From Rubritepida flocculans DSM 14296 (GTDB taxonomy: Bacteria; Pseudomonadota; Alphaproteobacteria; Acetobacterales; Acetobacteraceae): DNA of 64,000 bases. The stretch covers positions 23,684-87,683 of the forward strand of contig NZ_AUDH01000013.1 of assembly GCF_000425365.1 (NCBI RefSeq). The letters run 5' to 3'. The notes under the pieces were generated by a model. That model did not search any database. It had not been told where the DNA came from and saw only the letters and a program-made list of their open reading frames with translations. Both the position numbers and the translations under genes were made by a program. Of the stretch, positions 56,504-64,000 are shown piece after piece; within the stretch, counting starts at the first letter, position 1, and every line of letters starts with the position of its first letter.

Positions 56504-57571
56504 ATGGACGCGAGCCCCCCTCCCTCCCCGGCCGCCGAGGCCGCGCCCGGCGCGCGCCTCAAGCGCGTGAACCTCGCCCTGCAGGGCGGGGGCACGCATG
56601 GCGCCTTCACCTGGGGCGCGCTGGAGCGGCTGCTGGAGGACGAGCGCATCGCCTTCGACGGCATTTCCGGCACCTCGGCGGGCGCCATCAACGGTGCGGT
56701 GCTGGCGCTCGGGCTGATCGAGGGCGGGCGCGAGGGCGCGAAGCGCGCGCTGGAGGGGTTCTGGCGCGCGCTGGGCGCGAAATTCGCCCTCTCGCCGCTG
56801 CGCGCCACCCCCATCGAGAAGGCGATCTGGGGCTGGGACCTCACGCACAGCCTCGCCTGGCGCGCCTTCGAGACGGCGACGCGGATGCTGAGCCCCTATC
56901 AGCTCAACCCCTTCCCGCTCGAATACAACCCGCTGCGCCGCGCGCTGGAGCAGAGCCTCGACCTCGAGCGGCTGCGCAGCGCGAAGAACGGGCCGCGCAT
57001 GTTCATCTCGGCCACGAATGTGCGCACCGGCCGCGCGCGCGTGTTCCGGCGCGAGGAGATCACGGTGGACGTGCTGCTCGCCTCCGCCTGCCTGCCCAAC
57101 ATCTTCAAGGCGGTGGAGATCGAGGGCGAGCACTACTGGGATGGCGGCTATCTCGGCAATCCCGCGCTCTGGCCGCTCTATCACGAGCGCCTCGCACCCG
57201 ACATCGTGGTGATCCAGCTCAACCCGCTGATCCGCGACGAGGTGCCCACCTCGCCGGCCGACATCATGAACCGGCTGACCGAGATCAACTTCAACGCGGC
57301 GCTGATGAGCGAGATGCGCGCGATAGACTTCGTGCAGCGCATGCTGGATGCGGGGCGGCTCGAGCAGCCGCGCTACCGCCGCATCTTCCTGCACGCCATC
57401 GAGGACGAGGAGCGCATGCGCGCCTTCAAGCTCTCGACGAAGTTCAACGGCGAATGGGACTTCCTGCAGACGCTGCGCGACTACGGCCGCGCGGCGGCCG
57501 ACCGCTTCCTCGCCGCGCATTTCGACAGCCTGGGCCGCGAGAGCACCCTCGACATCCGGCGCTTCCTCTGA
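56504..57571 (+). CDS. Patatin-like phospholipase family protein
   Basis: A 355-residue lipid acyl hydrolase of the patatin fold. Motifs: the oxyanion glycine loop LQGGGTHGAF (about 26-35), the nucleophile elbow GTSAGA (Ser near 56) and the catalytic Asp in WDGGYLGNPAL (about 212-222). The C-terminal third (RAIDFVQRMLDAGRLE to the end) looks like the DUF3734 extension. ATG 56504 follows the 3-hydroxybutyrate dehydrogenase stop by one base. The pairing suggests a role in polyhydroxybutyrate granule or lipid turnover; direct depolymerase activity is not shown by the sequence. Confidence 0.88.
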   Translation: MDASPPPSPAAEAAPGARLKRVNLALQGGGTHGAFTWGALERLLEDERIAFDGISGTSAGAINGAVLALGLIEGGREGAKRALEGFWRALGAKFALSPLRATPIEKAIWGWDLTHSLAWRAFETATRMLSPYQLNPFPLEYNPLRRALEQSLDLERLRSAKNGPRMFISATNVRTGRARVFRREEITVDVLLASACLPNIFKAVEIEGEHYWDGGYLGNPALWPLYHERLAPDIVVIQLNPLIRDEVPTSPADIMNRLTEINFNAALMSEMRAIDFVQRMLDAGRLEQPRYRRIFLHAIEDEERMRAFKLSTKFNGEWDFLQTLRDYGRAAADRFLAAHFDSLGRESTLDIRRFL

Positions 57572-57644
57572 CGCGCAGCCGCCCCGGCTTGGCAAGCGGC
57601 GCGAGGCGCGCGAGCCTCCCGCGCAGGGAGAACCACGCCACGCC

Positions 57645-58694
57645 ATGACCAGGCTTCGCATCGGCTATGTCGGCCATGTGCCGCACCGCAATTTCCTCGA
57701 GGTCTGCGCCGCCGATCCGGCGCTCGAGCTGCTGCGCATCCCGCTCGAGGCGAGCGCGGAGGAGGCGGTGCGGATGCTCTCCACCTGCCAGGCCTATTAC
57801 GCCATGGCCTCGCGCGACGAGCTGCCGCGGCCGCTGCACGTCACCGCCGCGCTGCTGGCGAAGCTGCCCGGGCTGCTGATGGTGGCGAGCACCGGGGCGG
57901 GCTACGACACCTGCGACCCCCGGGCCTGCACCGAGGCGGGCGTGGCGCTGGTGAACCAGGCCGGCGGCAACGCCGAGGGCGTGGCCGAGCACGCGCTGGG
58001 CATGATGCTCGCCCTGCTCAAGCGCTTTCCCGAGAACGCGGCGGCGATGAAGGCCGGCCGCGCGGGGGACCGCGCAAGCCTGCTCGGCCACGAGCTGAAG
58101 GGCCGCAGCGTGGGCCTGATCGGCTGCGGCCATGTGGGGCGCCGCGTGGCGGAGATGCTGCGCGCCGCCTTCGGCTGCCGCGTGCTGGCCTGCGACCCCT
58201 ATCTCGACGCCGCCACCCTCGCCGCGCGCGGGGCGGAGAAGGCGACGCTCGAGGAGCTTCTCGCGCAGTCGGACGTGGTGAGCGTGCATTGCCCCCTCAC
58301 GCCCGAGACGCGCGGCATGCTGGGCGCGGCGGAGTTCGCCGCGATGAAGCGAGGCGCGGTCTTCGTCACCACCGCGCGCGGCTCCATCCATGACGAGGCG
58401 GCGCTGCTCGCGGCGCTGGAGAGCGGTCATCTCTGGGGCGCGGGCGTGGATGTGTGGGAGCAGGAGCCCCCGCCCGCCGACCACCCGCTGCTGCACCACC
58501 CGAAGGTGATCGCCACCCAGCATACGGCCGGGGTGACGGAGGAGAGCCGCGCGAACATCACGCGCATCGCGGCGCTCGCCTTCTCCGATCTCGCGGCGGG
58601 GCGGATGCCGCCGCGCATCGTGAACCCGGAGGTGAAGCCGCGCTTCGCCGCGCGCGTCGCGGCCGCGCTCGGGCGCGCGCCGGTGGAGGCGTAG
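57645..58694 (+). CDS. D-isomer-specific 2-hydroxyacid dehydrogenase
   Basis: A 349-residue NAD-dependent dehydrogenase of the phosphoglycerate dehydrogenase type. The Rossmann motif is LIGCGHVGRRVAEMLRAAFG (about 153-172); the catalytic Arg is in TTARGSIHDE, the Glu in VWEQEPPPADHP and the His in TQHTAGVTEE. There is no C-terminal ACT domain, so it is unlikely to be the feedback-regulated serine pathway enzyme. The substrate is unknown, probably a small or branched hydroxyacid. It stands between the patatin gene and a convergent binding-protein gene. Start MTRLRIGYVGHVPH is preceded by CAGGGAGAA. Confidence 0.86.
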   Translation: MTRLRIGYVGHVPHRNFLEVCAADPALELLRIPLEASAEEAVRMLSTCQAYYAMASRDELPRPLHVTAALLAKLPGLLMVASTGAGYDTCDPRACTEAGVALVNQAGGNAEGVAEHALGMMLALLKRFPENAAAMKAGRAGDRASLLGHELKGRSVGLIGCGHVGRRVAEMLRAAFGCRVLACDPYLDAATLAARGAEKATLEELLAQSDVVSVHCPLTPETRGMLGAAEFAAMKRGAVFVTTARGSIHDEAALLAALESGHLWGAGVDVWEQEPPPADHPLLHHPKVIATQHTAGVTEESRANITRIAALAFSDLAAGRMPPRIVNPEVKPRFAARVAAALGRAPVEA

Positions 58695-58704
58695 GCGGCC
58701 GGCC

Positions 58705-59676
58705 TCACCCCTCCAGGCGCACCTGCGCCGCCTGCGCCACCTCGCGCCATTTCGCGATCTCGGCGCGGATGAAGGCGGCGAACTGGGCGGGGGTGCCGGG
58801 GTCGGGGATGGTGGCCATGCCGTGCAGCCGCTCGACGATGGCGGGCTCGGCCAGGATGGCGCGCAGATCGGCCGAGATGCGCTCGACGATGGGGGCCGGG
58901 GTTCCGGCCGGCGCGGCAAGCCCGGTCCAGCCCGCCGCCTCGTAGCCGGGCGAGAGGGTCTCGGCGAGGGTCGGCGTGTCGGGAAGCTGGGGGATGCGCC
59001 GGGCGCTGGCCACCGCCAGGGCCACGGCCCGCCCCGCGCGGATGTGGCCGAGGGCGCTCGCCACGCTGTCCATCATCACCGGCACATTGCCGGCGACGAG
59101 ATCGGTGATGCCTGGGCCCGAGCCGCGATAATGCACGATGTTGAAGCGCAGCCCCGTGCGCAGTTGCAGCAGTTCGATGGCCATGTGCTGGCTGGTGGCG
59201 GGGCCCGCGCTCGCGATGTTCACCTCGCCCGGCCGGGCGCGCAGCATCGCCGCCAGCGCGGCCGGATCCCGCGCCGGGAAGGAGGGGTGCGCCACCAGCA
59301 GCAGCGGCACCATGGCGATGTTGCTGATGGGCGCGAAGTCCCGCTCCGCGTCATAGGGCAGGCGGGGCAGCACCGAGGGGTTCACGCCGAAGGTGCCCGA
59401 GGTGGCGGCGACGAGCGTGTAGCCGTCGGCCGGCGCGCGCGCGACGGATTCCACCCCGGGCGCGCCCGCGCCGCCGCCGCGGTTCTCCACCAGCGCGCGC
59501 TGCGGCCAGCGCGCCGAGAGCTGGTCCGCCACCAGCCGCGTCACGATGTCCGCCGCCTGGCCGGGCGGGAAGGGCACGACGATGCGCACCGGCCGCTCCG
59601 GCCAGGCGGGCTGGGCCGCCGCGGCGAGCGGAATGAGGGCGGGCGCGCCCAGCAGCGCGCGGCGTCGTAACGGCAT
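58705..59676 (-). CDS. Tripartite tricarboxylate transporter (Bug family) substrate-binding protein
   Basis: A 323-residue periplasmic binding protein with a signal sequence (MPLRRRALLGAPALIPLAAA, twin-arginine-like). It begins the mature part WPERPVRIVVPFPPGQAADI, the standard Bug-family start, and has the segments GGAGAPGVESVARAPADGYT and FNIVHYRGSGPGITDLVAGN. These proteins capture carboxylates for TctAB-type permeases; no permease gene is present nearby, as is usual for the many orphan Bug proteins. It is divergent from the isocitrate/isopropylmalate dehydrogenase family gene across 81 bp, a hint at shared substrate use. Confidence 0.9.
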   Translation of the reverse strand: MPLRRRALLGAPALIPLAAAAQPAWPERPVRIVVPFPPGQAADIVTRLVADQLSARWPQRALVENRGGGAGAPGVESVARAPADGYTLVAATSGTFGVNPSVLPRLPYDAERDFAPISNIAMVPLLLVAHPSFPARDPAALAAMLRARPGEVNIASAGPATSQHMAIELLQLRTGLRFNIVHYRGSGPGITDLVAGNVPVMMDSVASALGHIRAGRAVALAVASARRIPQLPDTPTLAETLSPGYEAAGWTGLAAPAGTPAPIVERISADLRAILAEPAIVERLHGMATIPDPGTPAQFAAFIRAEIAKWREVAQAAQVRLEG

Positions 59677-59757
59677 CGCATCCTCCCGAACGAGGGGCTT
59701 TCGGGCCCTCTGCGCGTCAGGTTAGCGTGGCCGCAACGAGGAAGGGAGGGCCGGGAC

Positions 59758-60852
59758 ATGCTGGCGAACAGCCATGACATCGCGGTGCTCGCCGGGGATG
59801 GAATCGGCCCGGAGGTGATGGAGGCCACGCTCGAGCTGCTGCGGGCGGTGGAGCAGAAGCACGGCATCAGCCTCGCCTTCACCGCCACCCGCGCCGGGGC
59901 CTTCTGCTACAAGGAGACGGGCACGGACCTCAGCGACGAGGCCTTCGAGCGCGCGGCGCGGGCCGACGCCATCCTGCTCGGCGCCATGGGCTGGCCCGGC
60001 ATCCGCCGCGCCGACGGCACCGAGATCGCCCCGCAGATCACGCTGCGCCAGCGCCTCGATCTCTATGCGGGGGTGCGGCCGATCCGCGCCATTCCCGGCA
60101 CGCCCGCCGTGCTCGCGCATCCGCGCGCGAAGGAGATCGACTTCGTGATCCTGCGCGAGAGCACGGAGGGGCTGTTCTTCTCCAAGGACCAGGGCATCGT
60201 CAGCGCCGACTGGGCGGAGGAGACGCTGCGGCTGACGCGCCGCACCACCGAGCGGCTGGCGCGCACCGCCTTCCGGCTGGCCGCGCACCGGGCCGCCCAG
60301 CGCGGCCGGCCGGGCCGGGTGACGCTGGTGGACAAGGCCAACGTGTTCCGCGCCTTCGCCTTCATGCGCGAGGTCTTCGCCCCCATCGCGGCCGAGCATC
60401 CCGACATCGCCTATGACCAGCACTACGTGGACGCCATGGCGCTCGACCTCGTGCGCCGGCCCTGGGCGTTCGACGTGCTGCCCATGGAGAACATGTTCGG
60501 CGACATCCTCTCCGACCTGGGCGCGGGGCTGATCGGGGGGATGGGCTTCGCCCCCTCGGCCGATCTCGGCGACACGCACGGGCTGTTCCAGCCGAGCCAC
60601 GGCACCGCGCCCGACATCGCGGGGCAGGGCGTCGCCAACCCCACGGCCTGCATGCTCTCGGCCGCGATGATGCTGGAATGGCTCGCGATGAAGGGCGGCG
60701 GGCAGAGGCTGCTCGACGCCGCGACCGACATCCGCGAGGCGGTGGACCACGCCTTCGCCGAGGGGCTGCGCACCCCCGACATCGGCGGCGGCGCGGGCAC
60801 GGTGGCCGCCACGCGCGCGGTGATCAGCGCGCTTCGGCGACGCCCCGGCTGA
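59758..60852 (+). CDS. Isocitrate/isopropylmalate dehydrogenase family protein
   Basis: A 364-residue NAD(P)-dependent beta-decarboxylating dehydrogenase. Motifs: VLAGDGIGPEVM (about 9-20), the substrate-binding RQRLDLYAGVRPIRAI, the tyrosine segment RESTEGLFFS, the lysine region VDKANVFRAF, and the metal aspartates in ENMFGDILSDLGAGLIGGMG, followed by HGTAPDIAGQGVANPTA. The ESTEG/LFFS form and the unusual N terminus fit the tartrate or 3-isopropylmalate-like side branch rather than the leucine enzyme; no leuCD genes are near. The 3' end overlaps the convergent SGNH gene by 29 bp. Confidence 0.86.
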   Translation: MLANSHDIAVLAGDGIGPEVMEATLELLRAVEQKHGISLAFTATRAGAFCYKETGTDLSDEAFERAARADAILLGAMGWPGIRRADGTEIAPQITLRQRLDLYAGVRPIRAIPGTPAVLAHPRAKEIDFVILRESTEGLFFSKDQGIVSADWAEETLRLTRRTTERLARTAFRLAAHRAAQRGRPGRVTLVDKANVFRAFAFMREVFAPIAAEHPDIAYDQHYVDAMALDLVRRPWAFDVLPMENMFGDILSDLGAGLIGGMGFAPSADLGDTHGLFQPSHGTAPDIAGQGVANPTACMLSAAMMLEWLAMKGGGQRLLDAATDIREAVDHAFAEGLRTPDIGGGAGTVAATRAVISALRRRPG

Positions 60853-61585
60853 TCAGCTCCGCCAGCGCGCGGGCCACGCAGTCGTTGAGCTTGTCCACCG
60901 CCGCCGCGCGCCCGGGGCGCGGGGTGCGCTCGAGGTCCACCGCCCCCGTCTCCACCCAGTGCTGCATGAGGTCGTAGCGCGGGAAGAGCGCGGCGCCGGC
61001 GGCGGCGGCGGCGAGGCGCAGCTTCTCGCGATAGGGCTCGATGTTGGAGTTGGCCCGCAGGAAGCGGGAATACTGCTGGTCCACCACGATCACGTCGGCG
61101 CCGCGGCGGCGGATGCGCTCCAGCCCCCGGCGCAGCGCCTCCGTCATCTCGTCCGGGTCCATGCCGCGCACCGCCTCGACGGTGCCGAGCTGCCAGAGGA
61201 TCAGCGCGGGGGTTTCGCTGGCGAGGCTCTCGCGCAGCAGAGCCAGGTGGTCGGTCACCGAGACGCCGCGACCGCCGCGCACCGCCACCTCGATGGAGCG
61301 TCCGGGGTAGCGCTCGCTCAGCAGCGCCTGCAGCCGGCCGGGCCAGGCGGCCTCGGGGCCCGAGGAGCCCGGGCCGGTGATGGAGCCCGAGCCGAGCGCC
61401 AGGATCAGCACCGGCCCGCGCTCCAGCGCGCGCGCCAGAGCGGGCAGAGGCCGGGCCGATTGGGCGAAATCGGAGGGAAGATCGCAGGCCGGGCCGCTCG
61501 CGCGGGCCGGCGCCCCGACCAGAAGGCCGGCGGCGAGCGCCCAGACGGCAAGACCCTTCCGCGACATGACAGGCGATTTACGCAT
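60824..61585 (-). CDS. SGNH/GDSL-like periplasmic protein with degenerate active site
   Basis: A 253-residue protein with an export signal (KGLAVWALAAGLLVGAPARA). It is a paralogue of the SGNH protein at 62765: shared segments are LALGSGSITG, ALILWQLGTVEAVRG and PDEMTEALRRGLERIRRRGA. In the aligned positions the block I Ser is replaced, WQxSGNE reads WQLGTVE without the Asn, and the DxxH of block V is absent (AAAVDKLND). Hydrolase activity is therefore doubtful. Two starts are possible, 61585 (overlapping opgC by 8 bp) and 61567; neither has a clear ribosome binding site. It is downstream of opgC in the same direction. Confidence 0.75.
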   Translation of the reverse strand: MRKSPVMSRKGLAVWALAAGLLVGAPARASGPACDLPSDFAQSARPLPALARALERGPVLILALGSGSITGPGSSGPEAAWPGRLQALLSERYPGRSIEVAVRGGRGVSVTDHLALLRESLASETPALILWQLGTVEAVRGMDPDEMTEALRRGLERIRRRGADVIVVDQQYSRFLRANSNIEPYREKLRLAAAAAGAALFPRYDLMQHWVETGAVDLERTPRPGRAAAVDKLNDCVARALAELISRGVAEAR

Positions 61586-62753
61586 GGGGCAGGGCCCGCG
61601 GCAAGCGCGGCTCCGCGGGGGCCGGCAGGGCCGCGGGTCTCTCGAAGCCCTTGTTCCACTCGCCGATCCAGGCCACGGCGATGAGCGCAGCGAGGCAGAA
61701 CAGGTTCACCACCACCTGCATGGCCCAGCGGTCGTCCAGCTCCAGCATCACCCGCGCGAGGAAGGAGAGCAGGATGCCGAAGCAGAACACCGGCAGGCTG
61801 TGCCGGCCCATGTCGCGGAAAGGCCGCGCCCACCAGCCGGAGACGAGCCGCCCCTCGCGCGGAACGTAATGGCCGATCAGATAGGCCATGGCGAGGATGG
61901 AGAGCAGCCGCCAGGGGTGCAGCGAGGCCTTGTCCACCCCGGCGATCAGCTCCGCCAGCCATTCGGGCAGACGCTCGCCCAGCGCGGGCAGATGCAGCGA
62001 GGCGAGCATGCCGAGCAGCCCGAGCCCCAGCACCAGCCCCGCGGCGGCGGTGAGCCAGAGCCGGCGCGGCGGCAGCCCCACCGAAGGCGCGCCGCGCACC
62101 GCCTGCCCCATCTGGAAGCCGCAGAAGAACAGCACCTGCCAGGCCAGCGGATTGAAGAACCAGCCCTCGCCCTGCCAGGTCAGCGGCGTCAGCCCCGTCG
62201 CGCGCGCGCCGAGCCAGAGGCCGACGGAAAGCCCCATCAGCCACCAGGGATGGTTCCGCAGCAGCAGGGCCGGGATGAACAGCGAGAGCAGCACGATGTA
62301 GAGCGGCAGGATGTCGAGGAAATGCGGCTGGAAGCGCAGCAGCAGCGCCTCCAGTAGCGCGCGGTAGGGATCCTCGGCGAAGGGGTCGAGGGCGAGCTCG
62401 TCGAGGAAGGCCGCGCGATCGAGCGCGGCGGCCGAATATCCGACCTGCGCGGTGAAGACGACCAGCAGGAAGATGTGCGCCACGTAGAGCTTGGCCACCC
62501 GCCGCACCAGCGCGGCGGCGGCGGGCAGGAAGCCCTGGCGGTCCGCCTGGCCGGCATAGGCGAAGGCCGCCGCGTAGCCGGCCAGCAGCACGAAGGCCTC
62601 GGTGGCGTCGCTGAAGGAGAAGTTGCGCAGCGTCCAGTCGCCCAGCCAGTTCCCGGGCGTGTGGTTGATGACGATCATCCACAGCGCGAGCCCCCGGCAG
62701 ATGTCGGCGCGGGTGTCGCGCGCGGGGCGGGAGGGCGTGGCGCTGCTGCTCAT
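61578..62753 (-). CDS. OpgC-like membrane acyltransferase
   Basis: A 391-residue inner-membrane protein with about ten hydrophobic segments, of the OpgC/acyltransferase-3-like family, which succinylates or otherwise acylates osmoregulated periplasmic glucans. The family start is visible as DICRGLALWMIVINHTPGNW (conserved Arg and His, about 17-36), with FSDATEAFVLLAGYAAAFAY next and ARVMLELDDRWAMQ near the end. The ATG at 62753 is only 11 bp from the divergent SGNH gene start. No glucan synthase gene (opgG/opgH or ndvB) lies in the window, so the acceptor is open. Confidence 0.87.
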   Translation of the reverse strand: MSSSATPSRPARDTRADICRGLALWMIVINHTPGNWLGDWTLRNFSFSDATEAFVLLAGYAAAFAYAGQADRQGFLPAAAALVRRVAKLYVAHIFLLVVFTAQVGYSAAALDRAAFLDELALDPFAEDPYRALLEALLLRFQPHFLDILPLYIVLLSLFIPALLLRNHPWWLMGLSVGLWLGARATGLTPLTWQGEGWFFNPLAWQVLFFCGFQMGQAVRGAPSVGLPPRRLWLTAAAGLVLGLGLLGMLASLHLPALGERLPEWLAELIAGVDKASLHPWRLLSILAMAYLIGHYVPREGRLVSGWWARPFRDMGRHSLPVFCFGILLSFLARVMLELDDRWAMQVVVNLFCLAALIAVAWIGEWNKGFERPAALPAPAEPRLPRALPHA

Positions 62754-62760
62754 GCCCTCC

Positions 62761-62766
62761 TATAAT
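62761..62766 (+). promoter_or_regulatory. TATAAT element at the start of the SGNH gene
   Basis: A perfect -10 consensus TATAAT overlaps the first candidate ATG (62765) of the SGNH gene. If used, transcription would begin near 62773, beside the second in-frame ATG at 62774, giving a leaderless messenger. No good -35 is seen at the usual distance (around 62738). Confidence 0.3.
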
Positions 62767-63502
62767 GGCATTGATGCGCGCCTTGTGGACCCTCCTCTTC
62801 TGCCTCGCCGCCCCGCTGGCCTGGGCGGGGGAGTGCCCGCGCGCGCAGGAGGCCCTGCCGCCGCTGCCCGGCGTGCAGGCCGAGCTCGAAGCGGGCGAGC
62901 CGCTGACCATCGTGGCGCTGGGCTCCTCCTCCACCGAGGGCGCGGGCGCCTCCTCGGCCGATTCCGCCTACCCCTCGCGGCTCGAGCGGCTGCTGCGCGC
63001 CGCCCTGCCGGGGGTGGAGCTGCGCGTGGTCAATGCCGGGAAGTCCGGCGAGACCTCGGCCGAGATGCTCGCCCGGCTGGAGGGCGAGGTGCTGGCCCTG
63101 CGGCCCGATCTCGTCATCTGGCAGGCCAGCGGCAACGAGGTGCTGCGCGGCGTGGAGCCCGAGCGCTTCCTCGCCCAGATGCGCGAGGGGCTGCGCCGGC
63201 TGCGCGCCATCGGCGCCGAGGTGGTGCTGATGGACAATCAGCGCGCCCCGCGCCTCGAGGCCAGCCCCCTCGCCGCGCGCTATGACGCCACCATGGAGGC
63301 GCTCTCGCGCGAGGAGCGGGTGCCGCTCTTCTCCCGCGCGCGGCTGATGCGCGGCTGGTTCGCGCGCGGCGTCGCGCCCGAGGAGGTGCTGGCGCCCGAC
63401 GGGCTGCACCACAATGACCGCGGCTACGCCTGCCTCGCCGAGGCGCTGTCGGAGGCGCTGCTCGCCGCCGCCGGCGCGGGGCGTCAGGTGGCGGGCCGCT
63501 GA
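62765..63502 (+). CDS. SGNH/GDSL hydrolase family periplasmic protein
   Basis: A 245-residue exported esterase-type protein. The signal peptide runs to about ALAWA-G (MRALWTLLFCLAAPLAWA from the second Met). SGNH blocks: block I IVALGSSSTEGAG (nucleophile Ser), block II NAGKSGET (Gly), block III WQASGNEVLRG (Asn) and block V APDGLHHNDRGY (Asp and His), so the active site is complete. ATG 62765 or 62774 may be used; the TATAAT overlap favours the second. It is divergent from opgC and a paralogue of the SGNH protein beyond opgC, suggesting a shared role in de-O-acylation of a periplasmic or surface glycan. Confidence 0.86.
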   Translation: MALMRALWTLLFCLAAPLAWAGECPRAQEALPPLPGVQAELEAGEPLTIVALGSSSTEGAGASSADSAYPSRLERLLRAALPGVELRVVNAGKSGETSAEMLARLEGEVLALRPDLVIWQASGNEVLRGVEPERFLAQMREGLRRLRAIGAEVVLMDNQRAPRLEASPLAARYDATMEALSREERVPLFSRARLMRGWFARGVAPEEVLAPDGLHHNDRGYACLAEALSEALLAAAGAGRQVAGR

Positions 63503-63520
63503 GCCGCGAAAGGCAGACCC

Positions 63521-63844
63521 ATGTCGCTGACCCGCCCCCTCGCCCGCATCCATCGCCCGCCGCGCAGCGCCATGCAGTCCGGCCGCGCGAACACGCGCGA
63601 CTGGGTGCTGGAGTTCGCCCCCTCGGCCCGGCTGCGCCTCGATCCGCTGACCGGCTGGCCCGGCTCGGCCGACACGCTCGGCCAGGTGCGGCTGCGCTTC
63701 CCGAGCCGCGAGGCCGCGGTGGCCTATGCCGAGGCGCATGGGCTGCGCTACGAGGTGGAGCCGGTGCGGCCCGAGAAGCCCATCCGGCCCAAGGTCTATG
63801 CGGAGAACTTCCGCTACGGCCGGGCGGAGAACTGGACGCACTGA
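63521..63844 (+). CDS. ETC complex I subunit, NDUFS4-like accessory protein
   Basis: A 107-residue protein recognised as the bacterial counterpart of the mitochondrial complex I accessory subunit NDUFS4 (18 kDa), a feature of alphaproteobacteria. Family segments: ARIHRPPRSAMQSGRANTRD (about 8-27, the conserved I-x-R-P-x-R-x-x-M-Q-S-G start), WVLEF, PLTGWPGSADTLGQVRLRF and YAEAHGLRYEV, ending RPKVYAENFRYGRAENWTH. It associates with NADH:quinone oxidoreductase at the cytoplasmic face. The nuo genes are not in this window. GAAAGGCAGACC precedes the ATG. Confidence 0.93.
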   Translation: MSLTRPLARIHRPPRSAMQSGRANTRDWVLEFAPSARLRLDPLTGWPGSADTLGQVRLRFPSREAAVAYAEAHGLRYEVEPVRPEKPIRPKVYAENFRYGRAENWTH

Positions 63845-63861
63845 CCGCCCGGGCGGCGCGG

Positions 63862-63938
63862 GCGCCCTTAGCTCAGCCGGACAGAGCAGGAGCCTTCTAA
63901 GCTTCAGGTCGGTGGTTCGAATCCACCAGGGCGCGCCA
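63862..63938 (+). tRNA. tRNA-Arg (anticodon TCT), CCA encoded
   Basis: A complete cloverleaf: acceptor GCGCCCT (63862-63868) with AGGGCGC (63928-63934); D-stem GCTC/GAGC; anticodon stem 63889-63893 with 63901-63905 around CTTCTAA, anticodon TCT at 63896-63898; T-stem GGTGG/CCACC around TTCGAAT. Discriminator G at 63935 and an encoded CCA end at 63936-63938. The tRNA reads AGA and AGG, rare codons in this GC-rich genome. Confidence 0.97.
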
Positions 63939-63967
63939 CCGCATGCCTGCGACTGCTCATCTGGACC

Positions 63968-63981
63968 GCTAGACAGAAACT
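63968..63981. repeat. 14-bp repeat GCTAGACAGAAACT, copy 2
   Basis: Exact second copy of the 14-mer found at 19817-19830, here 30 bp beyond the tRNA-Arg CCA end. The last nine bases of the window (63992-64000) equal the T-arm sequence GTGGTTCGA of the tRNA. Together these might mark one end of an element integrated at the tRNA, but the window ends too soon to tell. Confidence 0.55.
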
Positions 63982-64000
63982 CCCTCGGCTTGTGGTTCGA

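Overview
The window is chromosomal DNA of a very GC-rich alphaproteobacterium, most likely from the Acetobacteraceae (Roseomonas-like). This is inferred from family content (DUF1489, DUF3775, DUF4169 and DUF2783 proteins, an NDUFS4-like complex I subunit, a cyanide-insensitive-type bd oxidase, the rpmH-rnpA-yidD-yidC-engB-argB order) and from GC bias strong enough to leave long open frames antisense to most genes. I see no prophage, CRISPR array, intact insertion sequence or plasmid function.

Layout. 0-13.5 kb: a DUF1489 gene, hisS, an M17 aminopeptidase, a MarR regulator, a GhrA-type reductase, then a leftward yejA-yejB-DUF3891-yejE-yejF peptide ABC transporter operon that ends in a small membrane protein, and a rightward pdxA-pdxJ pair. 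13.5-14.3 kb: two tandem paralogous 55-residue membrane miniproteins separated by a nested hairpin. 14.4-26.2 kb: housekeeping genes ispG, rodZ, a nitronate monooxygenase and lysC (leftward), ubiG (rightward), then a Kef-type antiporter, a GNAT protein, rpoD and dnaG (leftward). 26.3-32.2 kb: a GbsR-type regulator with cydAB, then a CobW GTPase overlapping a WD40 gene, then an aldo/keto reductase broken by a C7-tract frameshift. 32.2-38.8 kb: an FkbM methyltransferase, a DUF3775 gene, metH and an ArsR-methyltransferase fusion regulator. 38.8-42.8 kb: an overlapping four-gene rightward unit (atypical metallo-beta-lactamase fold protein, FAD monooxygenase, DUF2783, M20 amidohydrolase). 42.8-51.3 kb: dienelactone hydrolase, DUF4169, a VIT/CCC1 metal transporter, a GGDEF-EAL protein, tilS-ftsH-folP-tspO. 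51.3-55.5 kb: the leftward rpmH-to-argB chain. 55.7-63.9 kb: 3-hydroxybutyrate dehydrogenase with patatin, a D-2-hydroxyacid dehydrogenase, a TTT-type binding protein, an isocitrate/isopropylmalate dehydrogenase family enzyme, OpgC flanked by two SGNH paralogues, the complex I subunit gene and tRNA-Arg(TCT).

Many genes are translationally coupled through ATGA, GTGA or TGATG overlaps. Three convergent pairs share one TGATCA hexamer as both stop codons. The three convergent gaps longer than 100 bp all hold the same hairpin plan, GCGGCCGC-N25-GCGGCCGC; two of these are about 96% identical copies of a 130 bp dispersed repeat. This repeat, the miniprotein pair, the DUF3891 gene inside the yej operon and the MBL/FAD/DUF2783/M20 unit are the least explained items. 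No function was verified by database search; all family names come from recognising the translated sequences.
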